A DNA stretch of 64,000 nt. Source: a virus. The DNA is taken from the IMG/VR virus record IMGVR_UViG_3300021957_000009, positions 37,047 through 101,046 of that record; one strand, 5' to 3'. Below the pieces are notes generated by a model, which was not told where the DNA came from, ran no database searches, and worked only from the letters and a program-made list of their open reading frames with translations. Shown piece by piece: positions 1 through 7,501 of this stretch (position 1 is the stretch's first letter; each line of letters starts with the position of its first letter). The position numbers and the translations under genes were made by a program.

Positions 1-13
1 CTAGATTCGACCT

Positions 14-484
14 TTAAAGGGCCTCTAGTCTTCCCATAAGTCGTTCTGCTCTGTTCGTTACTTGCTTGTACCATCTTGAATCTCTCCCCTCAACAGCCGC
101 AACCGGCCAATCACCACACTGCAGCGCTGCATTGTGCTTTTTAAATTTACTTAAGCGCGTAAGTCCCATGTTGAACATCATGTTCGCAATGACTTGTTTC
201 ACTTCTTGTGGATATCCATCCCATGCATCGTGTAATTTTTTACAATCTTCGATTACTGTTTCTACATCCTTGGCAAAGCATGATATAACTCTATCCTCTG
301 AGACATCAGTACCGACCGGAAGCCCAAATTCTGGGTCTCCTTCGATAACCAGGTGTCCAATACCAAATGTAGCATAACCGAGGTGATCATGATAAATTTC
401 ATTAACTTGTCCCTCGTCTATAATTAATTGTTCTCTTAATTGATCTACATCAATCACCGTTTTTTCTTCTTTGTCCCAAAACAT
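14..484 (-). CDS. e: T4-type lysozyme (endolysin)
   Basis: Peptidoglycan N-acetylmuramidase of the T4 lysozyme family (glycoside hydrolase 24), used to break the cell wall at lysis. The catalytic triad is visible with T4 spacing: Glu24, Asp33 and Thr39 in the IDEG...YHDHLGYATFGIGH stretch (T4 Glu11, Asp20, Thr26). At 156 residues it is close to the 164 of T4 e. No signal peptide or membrane segment is seen, so it probably needs a holin to reach the wall. The ATG is preceded by an AGAGGAAAG ribosome site. Family assignment is secure. A baseplate gp5-type role is unlikely because the protein has only the lysozyme domain. Confidence 0.92.
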   Translation of the reverse strand: MFWDKEEKTVIDVDQLREQLIIDEGQVNEIYHDHLGYATFGIGHLVIEGDPEFGLPVGTDVSEDRVISCFAKDVETVIEDCKKLHDAWDGYPQEVKQVIANMMFNMGLTRLSKFKKHNAALQCGDWPVAAVEGRDSRWYKQVTNRAERLMGRLEAL

Positions 485-614
485 TTTCTTTCCTCTTAAA
501 TTTATTATTTATCTCAAATAATAATTGTTCTTTTTTAACAACCTGCCAAAACTTCTTATCTACTTCTTTAAATAAATCAGTCTTATACTGTTGTTCTTGT
601 GTATGCTTTAACAT
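450..614 (-). CDS. small charged protein, unknown
   Basis: A 54-residue reading frame starting MLKHTQEQQ, rich in Lys, Glu and Gln and ending in a basic tail. The start at 614 is chosen because TAAGGA lies about eight bases upstream; a longer in-frame version to 647 has no such site. It overlaps the end of the upstream gene by 32 bases and the start of the lysozyme gene by 35, a tight packing seen elsewhere here. No family recognised. It may be a chance frame. Confidence 0.4.
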   Translation of the reverse strand: MLKHTQEQQYKTDLFKEVDKKFWQVVKKEQLLFEINNKFKRKENVLGQRRKNGD

Positions 615-1446
615 GAGTAATTTCCTTAGATGTAGTATTATATACACAGCCCCAAATAAATAACATTGGCTCTATCGTATCATCATCAGTATCATACGGG
701 AAGGTATAAGAGTTTGCTGTACACCATTCTCGTACTATTGTTGCATCTGCTTGAAAATAAACATCAACATTTGCATCAACATTATTAGACTTATCATGTA
801 TTCTAGCAAAGAATGTGTAACTACATGCAGGTAATAAATCATGTATTTCTTGCCATGCATTAATGTCTGTATTTTTCATTTCTTCATCTGAAATTACAAA
901 CTTTGCCAAAACTGTTTCAGTTACTGTATCAAATTTAAGGCCGTACCAATCTTTATATTCGTTATAAGTTGCGTTGAATGTTGTTTTAATTGTGTCTGTT
1001 GGAACATCAAAGTTATAGAATGAGATACTAGGATTACTATCATAAGGTGGTCTTGCTGCCGTATATTCTGCAACTAGATTCTGATTATTATTATCATAAG
1101 AAGCTACTTCATCTGGCCATGTAGCTTCTAATTTAGTTACTATAGCTTGGCCTTGTGTTGTACCCACAGCATAATCTACTCTTACTGAACTTCCACCCAT
1201 GTAAGTAGTGTCCATAATTTGAGAAGTATCAATAGTCTCTATCCTTTCTAACTGAGAGTTTACCGAGCCTATCATTTCGTGATAAGCTTTTAATGCTTTT
1301 TTTTCAGACCATGTTTCATCTACTTCGATTCCAGTATTATTTAGCTCTGATGGAGTTTCTACTAATGCTCCATTACTATCGGTAATTTTAGTAGTAAATC
1401 CACTTGGGCTTTCTAAATTTTCTGTGTGTGTATATGTTATAGTCAT
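583..1446 (-). CDS. hypothetical protein next to tail-fibre gene
   Basis: A 287-residue protein rich in Thr, Asn, Asp and Tyr, with no signal peptide and no membrane segment. Composition and position (its ATG immediately follows the stop codon of the fibre-like gene, and lysozyme follows it) suggest a virion or fibre-associated protein. I recognise no domain. An alternative is a fibre assembly chaperone, but it is larger than most such chaperones. The GAGATAG ribosome site before the ATG supports the start. Confidence 0.7.
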   Translation of the reverse strand: MTITYTHTENLESPSGFTTKITDSNGALVETPSELNNTGIEVDETWSEKKALKAYHEMIGSVNSQLERIETIDTSQIMDTTYMGGSSVRVDYAVGTTQGQAIVTKLEATWPDEVASYDNNNQNLVAEYTAARPPYDSNPSISFYNFDVPTDTIKTTFNATYNEYKDWYGLKFDTVTETVLAKFVISDEEMKNTDINAWQEIHDLLPACSYTFFARIHDKSNNVDANVDVYFQADATIVREWCTANSYTFPYDTDDDTIEPMLFIWGCVYNTTSKEITHVKAYTRTTV

Positions 1447-2736
1447 TTATTCTATCTCTACAAAGGTTGAAGTTGAAGATGTACCAAAATAAGTTGCCAG
1501 TGAAAAAGCGTTTGAGTAAGTCCACTGTGCTAAACTCGAGCCGGAGCTGGTATAAAAAGTAAAAGATGTCCTAGCTAAAGTAAGATCCGGACTTCCACTG
1601 TTATTTGTTTGATTTAGCCAAAATTTTATATTAGTCCAACCACTGTTATTAAATGTTCCAGTAGAGCTATCTGTTCGCGAAAAGGTGATGCCCATGGTTC
1701 CATTGAAATTACGCAAAATCGTAAGATCAACAGTATCACCGTCATATGTAAAACTACTTCCGCTCCAGGATCCTTGAGATAGACCATCAACGTACCCGCT
1801 ATACGCTGGCGAATATTGTGCAGGTGCACTGTAGTAGCTAGTCATTGTTCCGGAAGTTAGAGCTGTGACTATATCTACCTTTGTTTTACCTAAGAAGTCT
1901 GAAAACGCTATTTGTCCACTTGTTGGTATACCCGTTGTGTCATGTAAAGTACCTCCAGGTGTTCGATAGTAATCTGAAAGAGCAACATTAGAACTATCTG
2001 CTCCACCAAACTCTTCTGCAATTCCATTATTAACGGTTGTTGTAACATCAGGCCCCATAATTTCAAAACCTGATGTGCCAGAAGTATACATACTATCAAT
2101 CCCGTTATTACTAGTTGTGCTATTATATTCCCATGCCCAAGCGGTGCAACCATTACTACTAGAAGAATAGTGAGCGCTACTTCTAGTAAAAGTATAGGCA
2201 GTGCCACTACCAGTAAGTATAAGAGATTTAAATGTATTATCAGTATTAGGTACACTAGTTCCATTTAATACAAATATTACCCAGTGTCTAGTGTTATTGG
2301 GTGAAGGTGAAGACCCAGGATTTCCAAAAATAATTGCTCTAATAGTTCTTGTATTACTACTTGCGTCGGTATAGTACGTAGCGCCAATACTTCCAAATGT
2401 TGAGGTAGGTTCATAAATAAATGAAGGGATATTGCTCCTTACACCGTTGGCGCCGATTGGAAGTGAGTCTATCAATAGGCTGAGTATAGGAAGGGAAGTA
2501 CCACTCATCCACCGTGTACTGACACTGGTACCGCTCTGATAGCCTCCTACTTGGCCTTGCCATTCCACCTTATTACCAAAAGTATCGCCGCCGGGTAATT
2601 CGTATTGGCACGTAACATTAGTATAAGTGTCCTGTCCACGAGTTAAAGCATCGCTTTCTAATGAATTAGCCGCAGTAGTAGAACTATTAGTTCCAGCGTC
2701 TTGTAGTGCTAGAGCTCCGGATGCTAGTAGTGTCAT
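1447..2736 (-). CDS. tail fibre / receptor-binding-like protein
   Basis: A 429-residue protein extremely rich in Ser, Thr, Gly and Asn with almost no charge, as in extracellular beta-rich fibre proteins. It contains a GQIAFSDFLGKT segment around residue 270; similar GQIxxSDFxG segments recur in fibre and adhesin proteins of marine T4-like phages (recollection, not a search). Such proteins bind the host receptor at the tail. It is translationally coupled to the preceding gene by an ATGA overlap. Which fibre gene of T4 it corresponds to cannot be told; low conservation is normal for host-range determinants. Confidence 0.7.
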   Translation of the reverse strand: MTLLASGALALQDAGTNSSTTAANSLESDALTRGQDTYTNVTCQYELPGGDTFGNKVEWQGQVGGYQSGTSVSTRWMSGTSLPILSLLIDSLPIGANGVRSNIPSFIYEPTSTFGSIGATYYTDASSNTRTIRAIIFGNPGSSPSPNNTRHWVIFVLNGTSVPNTDNTFKSLILTGSGTAYTFTRSSAHYSSSSNGCTAWAWEYNSTTSNNGIDSMYTSGTSGFEIMGPDVTTTVNNGIAEEFGGADSSNVALSDYYRTPGGTLHDTTGIPTSGQIAFSDFLGKTKVDIVTALTSGTMTSYYSAPAQYSPAYSGYVDGLSQGSWSGSSFTYDGDTVDLTILRNFNGTMGITFSRTDSSTGTFNNSGWTNIKFWLNQTNNSGSPDLTLARTSFTFYTSSGSSLAQWTYSNAFSLATYFGTSSTSTFVEIE

Positions 2737-2996
2737 TTAATAATCTCCGTAATTAAATCTTCAAACTGTTCTATTTTAGCCACTCTGTTTGGCCATAGAA
2801 TATATTCCTTTTCAGGATTCTTTTTTAAATTTGTTAAAAGGGGAAGTATAGAGTTATAAAGCTTGTTTAGCTTATCCTCTAATTCTTGCGCGGTTGCTGA
2901 AGCTGTTGATGCCTCAGTCTTTACTGATTGTACGGCTTCAAGCTCGTTTTCATCAACGGCTGTAAAACCAAAATCAAAATCTAATAAATCACTCAT
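2733..2996 (-). CDS. conserved small acidic coiled-coil protein
   Basis: An 87-residue acidic protein with a heptad-like middle (roughly residues 20-55) and no membrane segment. It is the first gene of a late unit: a TATAAATA promoter lies about 20 bases upstream and an AGGAGAA ribosome site directly before the ATG. It overlaps the fibre-like gene by four bases, so a role in fibre assembly or as a small virion protein is possible. No function is known to me. Confidence 0.75.
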   Translation of the reverse strand: MSDLLDFDFGFTAVDENELEAVQSVKTEASTASATAQELEDKLNKLYNSILPLLTNLKKNPEKEYILWPNRVAKIEQFEDLITEIIK

Positions 2997-3014
2997 ATAA
3001 TTCTCCTGTACTGT

Positions 3015-3022
3015 TATTTATA
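3015..3022 (-). promoter_or_regulatory. late promoter TATAAATA
   Basis: On the minus strand this reads exactly TATAAATA, the T4 late promoter recognised by the gp55 sigma with the clamp gp45; both proteins are encoded in this window. It lies 19 bases before the ATG of the 87-residue gene and would start a fibre and lysozyme transcript. Confidence 0.8.
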
Positions 3023-3050
3023 CAAGTTAGAATGCTAAACTACTGATTTA

Positions 3051-3161
3051 TCAGTCAGAACATTGACGTTGCAGTTCTTTCAGTGTTTCTATGAGTTCTT
3101 CTATTGTACTAACATCCTGAGGATTCTCAGTGTCAATTTCTACGTTTATTGTTATTTTCAT
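3051..3161 (-). CDS. very small acidic protein
   Basis: A 36-residue frame beginning MKITINVEIDTENPQ. The ATG overlaps the stop codon of the upstream small membrane gene (ATGA), typical of coupled phage genes. The sequence is strongly acidic, with a predicted beta strand followed by a helix. A longer in-frame version to 3242 runs through the upstream gene in another frame and is rejected. No function known. Confidence 0.5.
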   Translation of the reverse strand: MKITINVEIDTENPQDVSTIEELIETLKELQRQCSD

Positions 3162-3337
3162 AATCCAACTAAAGCCCAGCCATGATTGGCTATAGCGTTG
3201 AGTATAATAAACCAACATGTAGCCATATGAGTAAGCCACCAAACAGTCCTAATACAAGCAACAATATTAGCTTGCTTATCTGTTTCTCCGACTTTTTCAC
3301 CTAGACTCTTGGCCCATATTCTCCACCATTTATGCAT
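3158..3337 (-). CDS. small membrane protein
   Basis: A 59-residue protein with a charged N-terminus (MHKWWRIWAKSLGEK) and a hydrophobic segment from about residue 32 to 58, so probably one membrane helix. It overlaps the genes on both sides (ATGA at its 3' end, eight bases at its 5' end), which supports it as coding although short. I recall similar WW..WA.SLG proteins in marine T4-like phages, function unknown. Confidence 0.7.
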   Translation of the reverse strand: MHKWWRIWAKSLGEKVGETDKQANIVACIRTVWWLTHMATCWFIILNAIANHGWALVGL

Positions 3338-3500
3338 TGCCGCGTCTTACTAATTCGTTACGAATCTTTTGCTTCTTTTTATTTGGAGTATTATTGCTAT
3401 CCATTGCAGATAATAGCTCATCTGTAGGAGTTGACTTCATATAAAAGTTTTGAACAGATCCATTTCTGTTCTTAATTGTTTCTTTAAATTTTACAGGCAT
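3330..3500 (-). CDS. conserved small basic protein
   Basis: A 56-residue protein with the pattern MPVKFK...YMKSTPTDELL....NKKKQKIRNELVRRG. I recognise this pattern from many T4-like marine phages, where it has no assigned function. It is basic and has no membrane segment. Its ATG follows directly on the stop codon of the nucleotidase-like gene upstream. Confidence 0.75.
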   Translation of the reverse strand: MPVKFKETIKNRNGSVQNFYMKSTPTDELLSAMDSNNTPNKKKQKIRNELVRRGNA

Positions 3501-4082
3501 TTAACTTTCTCCAGTAATGTGATTATATATATGCTTCCATTTCCAGTATCTTGGAATATCACCATCATAATATGCGTTATGTTCATGAGCAACTAGTATT
3601 GAATTAAGTCCAAGCTTCTCACCAACTTCTGCATTTTCAGGTTTATCTTCTACCCAAAAACATTCCGTGCCTTTATACTTGGCAAGGGCTTCGTCTTTAT
3701 CAGCGCCACATGGTAGATACACAAACTCATCAAAAATCTCTTTACCGAATAGTAATTCAAGGTTTTGGGTTCTTAATCTTTGCGCATACTTATCTTTGCT
3801 TAAAGATGTAATGCAGTGGAATCTATATCCATGCAACATGTTAAGTCTTTTGATGTAATACACCGCATCTCTTAATGGAGGCAAAAACGCAATAGAAGCC
3901 GAATCATTAAATTCTGCTACTACATTTTTTCCAAAATCTCCAGCCAAATTAAATCTTTTTGCTACATTATACTGTGTTGAATCTGATGTAGGATAACCTT
4001 TATGGTTCATCCATTGTGTGAATGAATATTCCCAATCACATAAAACACCATCACAATCTACTAAAATTATGTTCTCTTTCAT
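3501..4082 (-). CDS. HAD-family 5'(3')-deoxyribonucleotidase-like protein
   Basis: Starts with the HAD motif I VDCDGVLCDW (nucleophile Asp and the acid/base Asp two residues on). It also has a Thr/Ser motif II region (HCITSLS) and a C-terminal VEDKPENAE acidic motif. These fit the 5'-nucleotidase type C branch, which removes phosphate from deoxynucleotides and helps balance pools during replication. The ATG at 4082 has an AGAGAGA ribosome site; a TTG twelve bases upstream is a weaker option. At 193 residues its size is normal. Substrate is inferred. Confidence 0.75.
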   Translation of the reverse strand: MKENIILVDCDGVLCDWEYSFTQWMNHKGYPTSDSTQYNVAKRFNLAGDFGKNVVAEFNDSASIAFLPPLRDAVYYIKRLNMLHGYRFHCITSLSKDKYAQRLRTQNLELLFGKEIFDEFVYLPCGADKDEALAKYKGTECFWVEDKPENAEVGEKLGLNSILVAHEHNAYYDGDIPRYWKWKHIYNHITGES

Positions 4083-4090
4083 ATTCTCTC

Positions 4091-4312
4091 TCAATGAAAC
4101 ACTCTTTCCTTTCCGTCAATCACTAACTGGTCGACGTGAATATTACCTCTTAAGTCTATGAATCCTTGGCTAATAATCAACTCACAAAGTTGATCCCAAG
4201 CTCCATCGTCTTTAGAGACCGCTAAATCTACCATTTCTTTATTATATAATGGCACTTCGACTAGTACATCCTCATTGACAACCAGTCTTCCTTTTATTAC
4301 ATTTTTACTCAT
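4091..4312 (-). CDS. conserved hypothetical protein
   Basis: A 73-residue mixed alpha/beta protein with no cysteine pairs or membrane segment. It is the first gene after a strong early-type promoter and has an AAGGAAAT ribosome site. It lies just upstream of the HAD nucleotidase gene and may be cotranscribed with it. No family recognised. Confidence 0.7.
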   Translation of the reverse strand: MSKNVIKGRLVVNEDVLVEVPLYNKEMVDLAVSKDDGAWDQLCELIISQGFIDLRGNIHVDQLVIDGKERVFH

Positions 4313-4340
4313 TTATTTCCTTATCATTTAATATAGGTAT

Positions 4341-4369
4341 ATTATAACACACAATAAATGATTTGTACA
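4341..4369 (-). promoter_or_regulatory. early-type promoter
   Basis: Minus strand: TGTACA (-35), 17 bp, TATAAT (-10), preceded by an A-rich tract. It belongs to the repeated promoter class of this genome. The -10 and the transcribed start region up to CATTTA are nearly the same as at 29121-29149. Confidence 0.85.
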
Positions 4370-4383
4370 CACTTTTTTGCAAT

Positions 4384-4593
4384 TTATTTAAAATATTTTT
4401 CTAGCATGTTATACTTATCAACGTACTCAGCCATCATTCCAAGCTCTTTTTCAAGAGTTTCCATTTGATCTGAATGCTCTCCGACTGATACCTGATTACT
4501 CAAAATAATGTCAGCGTTCATTTGATGCTTTGCTGCTTGCGCTTGCATATATGCCATAGATGTTTTTACCATCTGATCTCTAAAATTTCTCAT
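4384..4593 (-). CDS. hypothetical helical protein
   Basis: A 69-residue protein starting MRNFRDQMVK. It is almost all helix-forming residues, rich in Met and Gln, with a likely coiled coil in the second half. The ATG at 4593 has GGGAG at good spacing; the TTG four codons upstream is less likely. It overlaps no domain I know and sits at the end of the PhoH/exonuclease operon. Confidence 0.7.
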   Translation of the reverse strand: MRNFRDQMVKTSMAYMQAQAAKHQMNADIILSNQVSVGEHSDQMETLEKELGMMAEYVDKYNMLEKYFK

Positions 4594-4594
4594 A

Positions 4595-5278
4595 TTATCT
4601 CCCAAATAATTTTCTACGTTTGTATTCTGCTATTGTATCCAATAGCTTTGTTGTCCAGTTATCGCGGTGCTCGATAAATACTTGAGCTCCTTGATCACCT
4701 GCGATTAAGGTTACCAGTTGTGTAATAGGCATACCTGTTCTTTCTTCCCACATAATCGCATATGCAGTTTCTTGAGTAAAGTAACCTTCACAATACTCTT
4801 TCTTCTTAGGTTTTGCTGAGGTTTTATAATCGATGATGGATGGTTTACCATTCCATACACCAACACAATCCACTCTTCCTGCTACACCTAAATGCTCAGA
4901 ATAAAGAGCAGCTTCTTGAGCGTAAACCGTTGTAAGGTTCTTATCAAGAATATCTTTTACTTCCATAAAGTTTGACTTAACAACAAGATTAGCATCTTGA
5001 AAATAGTCTTCTTCATTATCAACGTATCTTTCTAAGACTTCATGAACCGCTGTTCCACGTGTTGAAGCTCGATGAGAAACTCTATTGGCTTCTTCGTCTC
5101 CGACACGTGCTCTCCATCTTTGTATAGCTTCTTCGCTTAAGATTGAAAGTACTGTTGTAATAGAAGGATACTTAACACCATTAGGGGCGGCATATTTTCT
5201 GCCAGTATCAGTAGTGTTTGCCACCATGTCATCGTAGCCAAGATTAATTGATTCATGTTTAAAGTTTCCTATTTTCAT
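4595..5278 (-). CDS. PD-(D/E)XK exonuclease, RecB/Cas4-like
   Basis: Predicted single-strand or end-processing DNA exonuclease. The PD-(D/E)XK core is visible: His79-Glu80, Glu122, Asp137 in GRVDCVG, and Asp150-Tyr-Lys152 in IIDYKTS. The last is the typical DxK of RecB-like nucleases. No four-cysteine cluster is present, so no iron-sulfur centre of the Cas4 type. At 227 residues it is a stand-alone nuclease domain. It is coupled to phoH by overlap (20 bases) and probably acts in replication or recombination, or in degrading host DNA. Confidence 0.78.
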   Translation of the reverse strand: MKIGNFKHESINLGYDDMVANTTDTGRKYAAPNGVKYPSITTVLSILSEEAIQRWRARVGDEEANRVSHRASTRGTAVHEVLERYVDNEEDYFQDANLVVKSNFMEVKDILDKNLTTVYAQEAALYSEHLGVAGRVDCVGVWNGKPSIIDYKTSAKPKKKEYCEGYFTQETAYAIMWEERTGMPITQLVTLIAGDQGAQVFIEHRDNWTTKLLDTIAEYKRRKLFGR

Positions 5279-5942
5279 ATAATTCCTTTGTCATAATAAA
5301 GTCTCTTACAAATCCGCTTCGAACAATGTCTTCCCATTTAAATTCGATGTGATCAAAAGAGTTCATGTGTTGAATGATATTAATAAATTCTTTAATACCA
5401 TCTTGATCACCCTTTCGAGTGAAGTCTGATTGATAATAATCACCAGACATAATAAATCTACAGTCTTCTCCAAGACGTGTAATTACAGAGCATAGTTCAT
5501 GATAGTTACAGTTTTGTGACTCATCAACTATTACTATAGCATTTTTAATTGTAATTCCTCTTATAAAAGAAGTAGTTAAAAACTCTATGGTCTTTCCTGA
5601 AGTTAGCTTTGTCCACGCTTCTTGATCTAAAAATAAATCGTTTACAATTGCTTTATAAGGCGCAGTGTATGCATCTTCTTTTTCTTCCTGAGTTCCTGGT
5701 AAAAATCCCATGTCCCTTGTAGGAACAGCAGATCTTACAATGATTACTTTTTCATAATCTTTATTAAGTACTGCTTCTAACGCAAGATAAAGCGATATAA
5801 ACGTTTTACCAGTTCCGGCTGAACCATCTAAACATAAATGGTTACCTGAAGCAAAAGAATCAAAAGCTAATTTTTGATTTGCAGTCAATGGCTCTAGCTT
5901 TGTTAAATGCTCTAGCTTTAAACGTAAAGGTCTCTTATTCAT
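5259..5942 (-). CDS. phoH: PhoH-like P-loop ATPase
   Basis: PhoH-family ATPase. Walker A is GSAGTGKT at residues 40-47, Walker B with DESQN at 140-144, and the conserved RGIT and SGDYYQSD segments follow. PhoH-like genes are very common in marine phages. Their role is unsettled; RNA-related helicase or ATPase activity is the usual proposal, and phosphate regulation has been suggested in bacteria. At 227 residues it is only the core domain. It lies in an operon with the RecB-like nuclease. Confidence 0.93.
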   Translation of the reverse strand: MNKRPLRLKLEHLTKLEPLTANQKLAFDSFASGNHLCLDGSAGTGKTFISLYLALEAVLNKDYEKVIIVRSAVPTRDMGFLPGTQEEKEDAYTAPYKAIVNDLFLDQEAWTKLTSGKTIEFLTTSFIRGITIKNAIVIVDESQNCNYHELCSVITRLGEDCRFIMSGDYYQSDFTRKGDQDGIKEFINIIQHMNSFDHIEFKWEDIVRSGFVRDFIMTKELYENRKL

Positions 5943-6181
5943 TTTGTATCAATGTTTCCTCTTAATGAAGGTGGTAACCCACTCTTAATTCTTTGCTGAA
6001 CTTCTTTCCAACCATCGCCAGCCTTTCGGCCAACTGATCCAGACACTTCACCAATGATCTTTGGTGCACCAACAACTTGTTGAATGTTTGGATCTTTGAC
6101 ATACTCTTGCATGTCAGCAATAGACATCATCTTAGTTTCTATGTTACCTGTTTCTAAATTTTTAAAATCATACAATGGCAT
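5939..6181 (-). CDS. conserved phage protein, FmdB-like N-terminus without zinc ribbon
   Basis: An 80-residue protein beginning MPLYDFKNLETG, which resembles the opening of the FmdB-type zinc-ribbon proteins (MPxYxYxC...). All cysteines are missing, so no metal site can form. The C-terminal half (RKAGDGWKEVQQRIKSGLP) is basic. It is coupled by overlap to genes on both sides (ATGA with phoH, 14 bases with the 189-residue gene). Function unknown; the FmdB relation is inference. Confidence 0.7.
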   Translation of the reverse strand: MPLYDFKNLETGNIETKMMSIADMQEYVKDPNIQQVVGAPKIIGEVSGSVGRKAGDGWKEVQQRIKSGLPPSLRGNIDTK

Positions 6182-6737
6182 TAAACCACTCCGGTTGTTT
6201 ACGTTTAGTCCAAAGCATTTTGAACCTATCTTGTTTTGTTTGATAGAAATTTTGATAAGATTTTACTGCATCAGTACCACCTAATCCATGCACAATACAT
6301 TCAGGATTTGAACTCATAGCTAACTTAAACGGAGTTCTCCCGCTTGTACGTACAATATTATCTGGTAAATTTTTAAGTATCTTTCTTAGCTTAATATCTG
6401 TCGCATGTATCTTATCATATCTATAAGAATATTCGTCGCATAGTGCTATAAAATGATTATAGTGCCATGTGTAATTACAACAACTTTCACGTGACCATAC
6501 TGTAGATGGATGATTATAGTGACATGCCTTATATAAGATATCTTCTCTTTCATCATCCAGCTTAAAATATTGTAACATAGAACCAGACTTTGAAGGTCTA
6601 CGCTCCATAGTTCCATCAACCATACGATGCACCGTCGATAACATTTGTGCCGACTCTACAATCATTTTGACCACGTGTTTATCACATTGCTCTTGTGCTG
6701 CAATTATTGGGTCTTCATTTAATACAAATATATTCAT
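6168..6737 (-). CDS. conserved phage protein of unknown function
   Basis: A 189-residue protein opening MNIFVLNEDPIIAAQEQCDKHVVKMIVESAQMLS. I recognise this pattern (DP..AA...CDKH..KM..E.AQ.L) from many phages, always without function. Conserved Cys, His and Asp residues (CDKHVVKM, CHYNHPS, ESCCNYTWHY) hint at an enzyme or metal site. It is the first gene after the promoter with the symmetric inverted repeat at 6752-6810, and it leads the phoH operon. Confidence 0.8.
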   Translation of the reverse strand: MNIFVLNEDPIIAAQEQCDKHVVKMIVESAQMLSTVHRMVDGTMERRPSKSGSMLQYFKLDDEREDILYKACHYNHPSTVWSRESCCNYTWHYNHFIALCDEYSYRYDKIHATDIKLRKILKNLPDNIVRTSGRTPFKLAMSSNPECIVHGLGGTDAVKSYQNFYQTKQDRFKMLWTKRKQPEWFNAIV

Positions 6738-6751
6738 AATGTAACTCGCTT

Positions 6752-6810
6752 GGTTTACTTTTTTCGCGTTTAGAGTATTATTATACTACATATCTGACGA
6801 AAAGTAAACC
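6752..6810. repeat. inverted repeat around a shared -10 element
   Basis: Arms GGTTTACTTTTTTCG (6752-6766) and CGAAAAGTAAACC (6798-6810) face each other around the 14-base palindrome AGTATTATTATACT (6774-6787). Each arm carries a TTTACT -35 at 16-17 bp from the central -10, one per strand. This can be a two-way promoter or a repressor operator. Confidence 0.7.
6780..6808 (-). promoter_or_regulatory. promoter, TTTACT variant
   Basis: Minus strand GTTTACTTTT, 17 bp, TATAAT. The -35 matches the classical T4 early promoter form (GTTTAC) rather than the GTGTACA form used elsewhere in this window. It drives the 189-residue gene and the phoH operon. Confidence 0.75.
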
Positions 6811-6839
6811 CCTTTTTGAAACTATTTTCGCCAAGGGGT
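6808..6839 (-). terminator. probable intrinsic terminator overlapping a promoter
   Basis: Minus strand: ACCCCTT, a 18-base loop, AAGGGGT, then TTACTTTT. It follows the small gene at 6846-7016, and its U-rich tail is also the -35 of the next promoter, a compact end/start junction. The long loop makes it only moderately convincing. Confidence 0.5.
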
Positions 6840-6845
6840 CATTGC

Positions 6846-7016
6846 TTATTGTAACTTGTTTATTGCCTCCATATCATTTAGGAAATGATTTAAATGCGCG
6901 ATCTTTTTTTCCATCTTGTACGCTAGCACATCTTTTCCTTTTTTTATTAACTTCTTCTGATAGTATAGTGCCTCGTTTCTGTCTTTCTTTAGGCGTTCAA
7001 TTTGAATATAACTCAT
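6846..7016 (-). CDS. small coiled-coil protein
   Basis: A 56-residue, Lys-rich helical protein starting MSYIQIERLKK. GGAG sits seven bases before this ATG; the longer version to 7055 has no ribosome site. It looks like a single helix or a helical hairpin with a possible coiled coil. It is the last gene of its transcript, followed by the terminator at 6808-6839. Function unknown. Confidence 0.65.
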   Translation of the reverse strand: MSYIQIERLKKDRNEALYYQKKLIKKGKDVLAYKMEKKIAHLNHFLNDMEAINKLQ

Positions 7017-7081
7017 AAGCAATCTCCGGGTTAAGTGAATTGAAAAAACTATCATGATATAGATTGTATCGTTAGGCTCTC

Positions 7082-7501
7082 CTATTTAGATATCAAGTTT
7101 GGAAATGCGGCTTTAACTAATGTCTTTGTAATGTACTTGTATTTTAAGTTTTTATCTTTGGCATTACAGAAAAGAACTGCATCTTCCGGGTGAACAGATT
7201 CGAGCAAGTCGATGAAGACTGTCTCGCGTTTAAATTGGTTTAGGTTCGGCGAAGCGGCCTTTACGAAGTTTCTAAACTTAGGATATTCAAACCTGAGTTC
7301 TAGTAGAGTTCCTTTTACATCGGCCTTTTTGAAAGGTGGTTCACCTTCTGGTAACGACAGTTCTATGGCATCATCTAAGCCAATACGTAGAATGTCTTTT
7401 AGAGCAGTACAATCGTGCTCCTGTAAATAAGCGATCCTTTTTTCTTTAGATCCTAGTTTGTTGGCAGCTGCCAATATTTCTGATATTAATGGTTTATCCA
7501 T
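7082..7501 (-). CDS. conserved marine T4-like phage protein (DUF6433-like)
   Basis: A 139-residue protein starting MDKPLISEILAAAN. The core (TALKDILRIGLDD..ELSLPEGEPPFKK and ESVHPEDAVLFCNAKDK.LKYKY) matches my memory of a family found next to RNase H in marine T4-like phages, often labelled DUF6433. The ATG at 7501 is preceded by GGAGG, while an ATG eight codons earlier lacks a site. It overlaps the end of rnh by eight bases. Function unknown; a replication link is inferred from position. Confidence 0.75.
   Translation of the reverse strand: MDKPLISEILAAANKLGSKEKRIAYLQEHDCTALKDILRIGLDDAIELSLPEGEPPFKKADVKGTLLELRFEYPKFRNFVKAASPNLNQFKRETVFIDLLESVHPEDAVLFCNAKDKNLKYKYITKTLVKAAFPNLISK

Noticed and set aside
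1-28. CTAGA...TCTAG inverted repeat with CCTTTAAAGG after the lysozyme gene as a terminator
   Set aside because: No T-run follows within the window and the outer arms are only five bases; cut off by the window edge.
1626-2264. Open frames antiparallel or in other frames within the fibre-like gene
   Set aside because: The Ser/Thr-rich gene gives long Leu/Ile-rich shadow frames; none has its own ribosome site or conserved pattern.
4595-5278. Cas4 nuclease of a phage CRISPR system
   Set aside because: The RecB-like core is present but the four cysteines of the Cas4 iron-sulfur cluster are missing and no cas genes or repeats are nearby.
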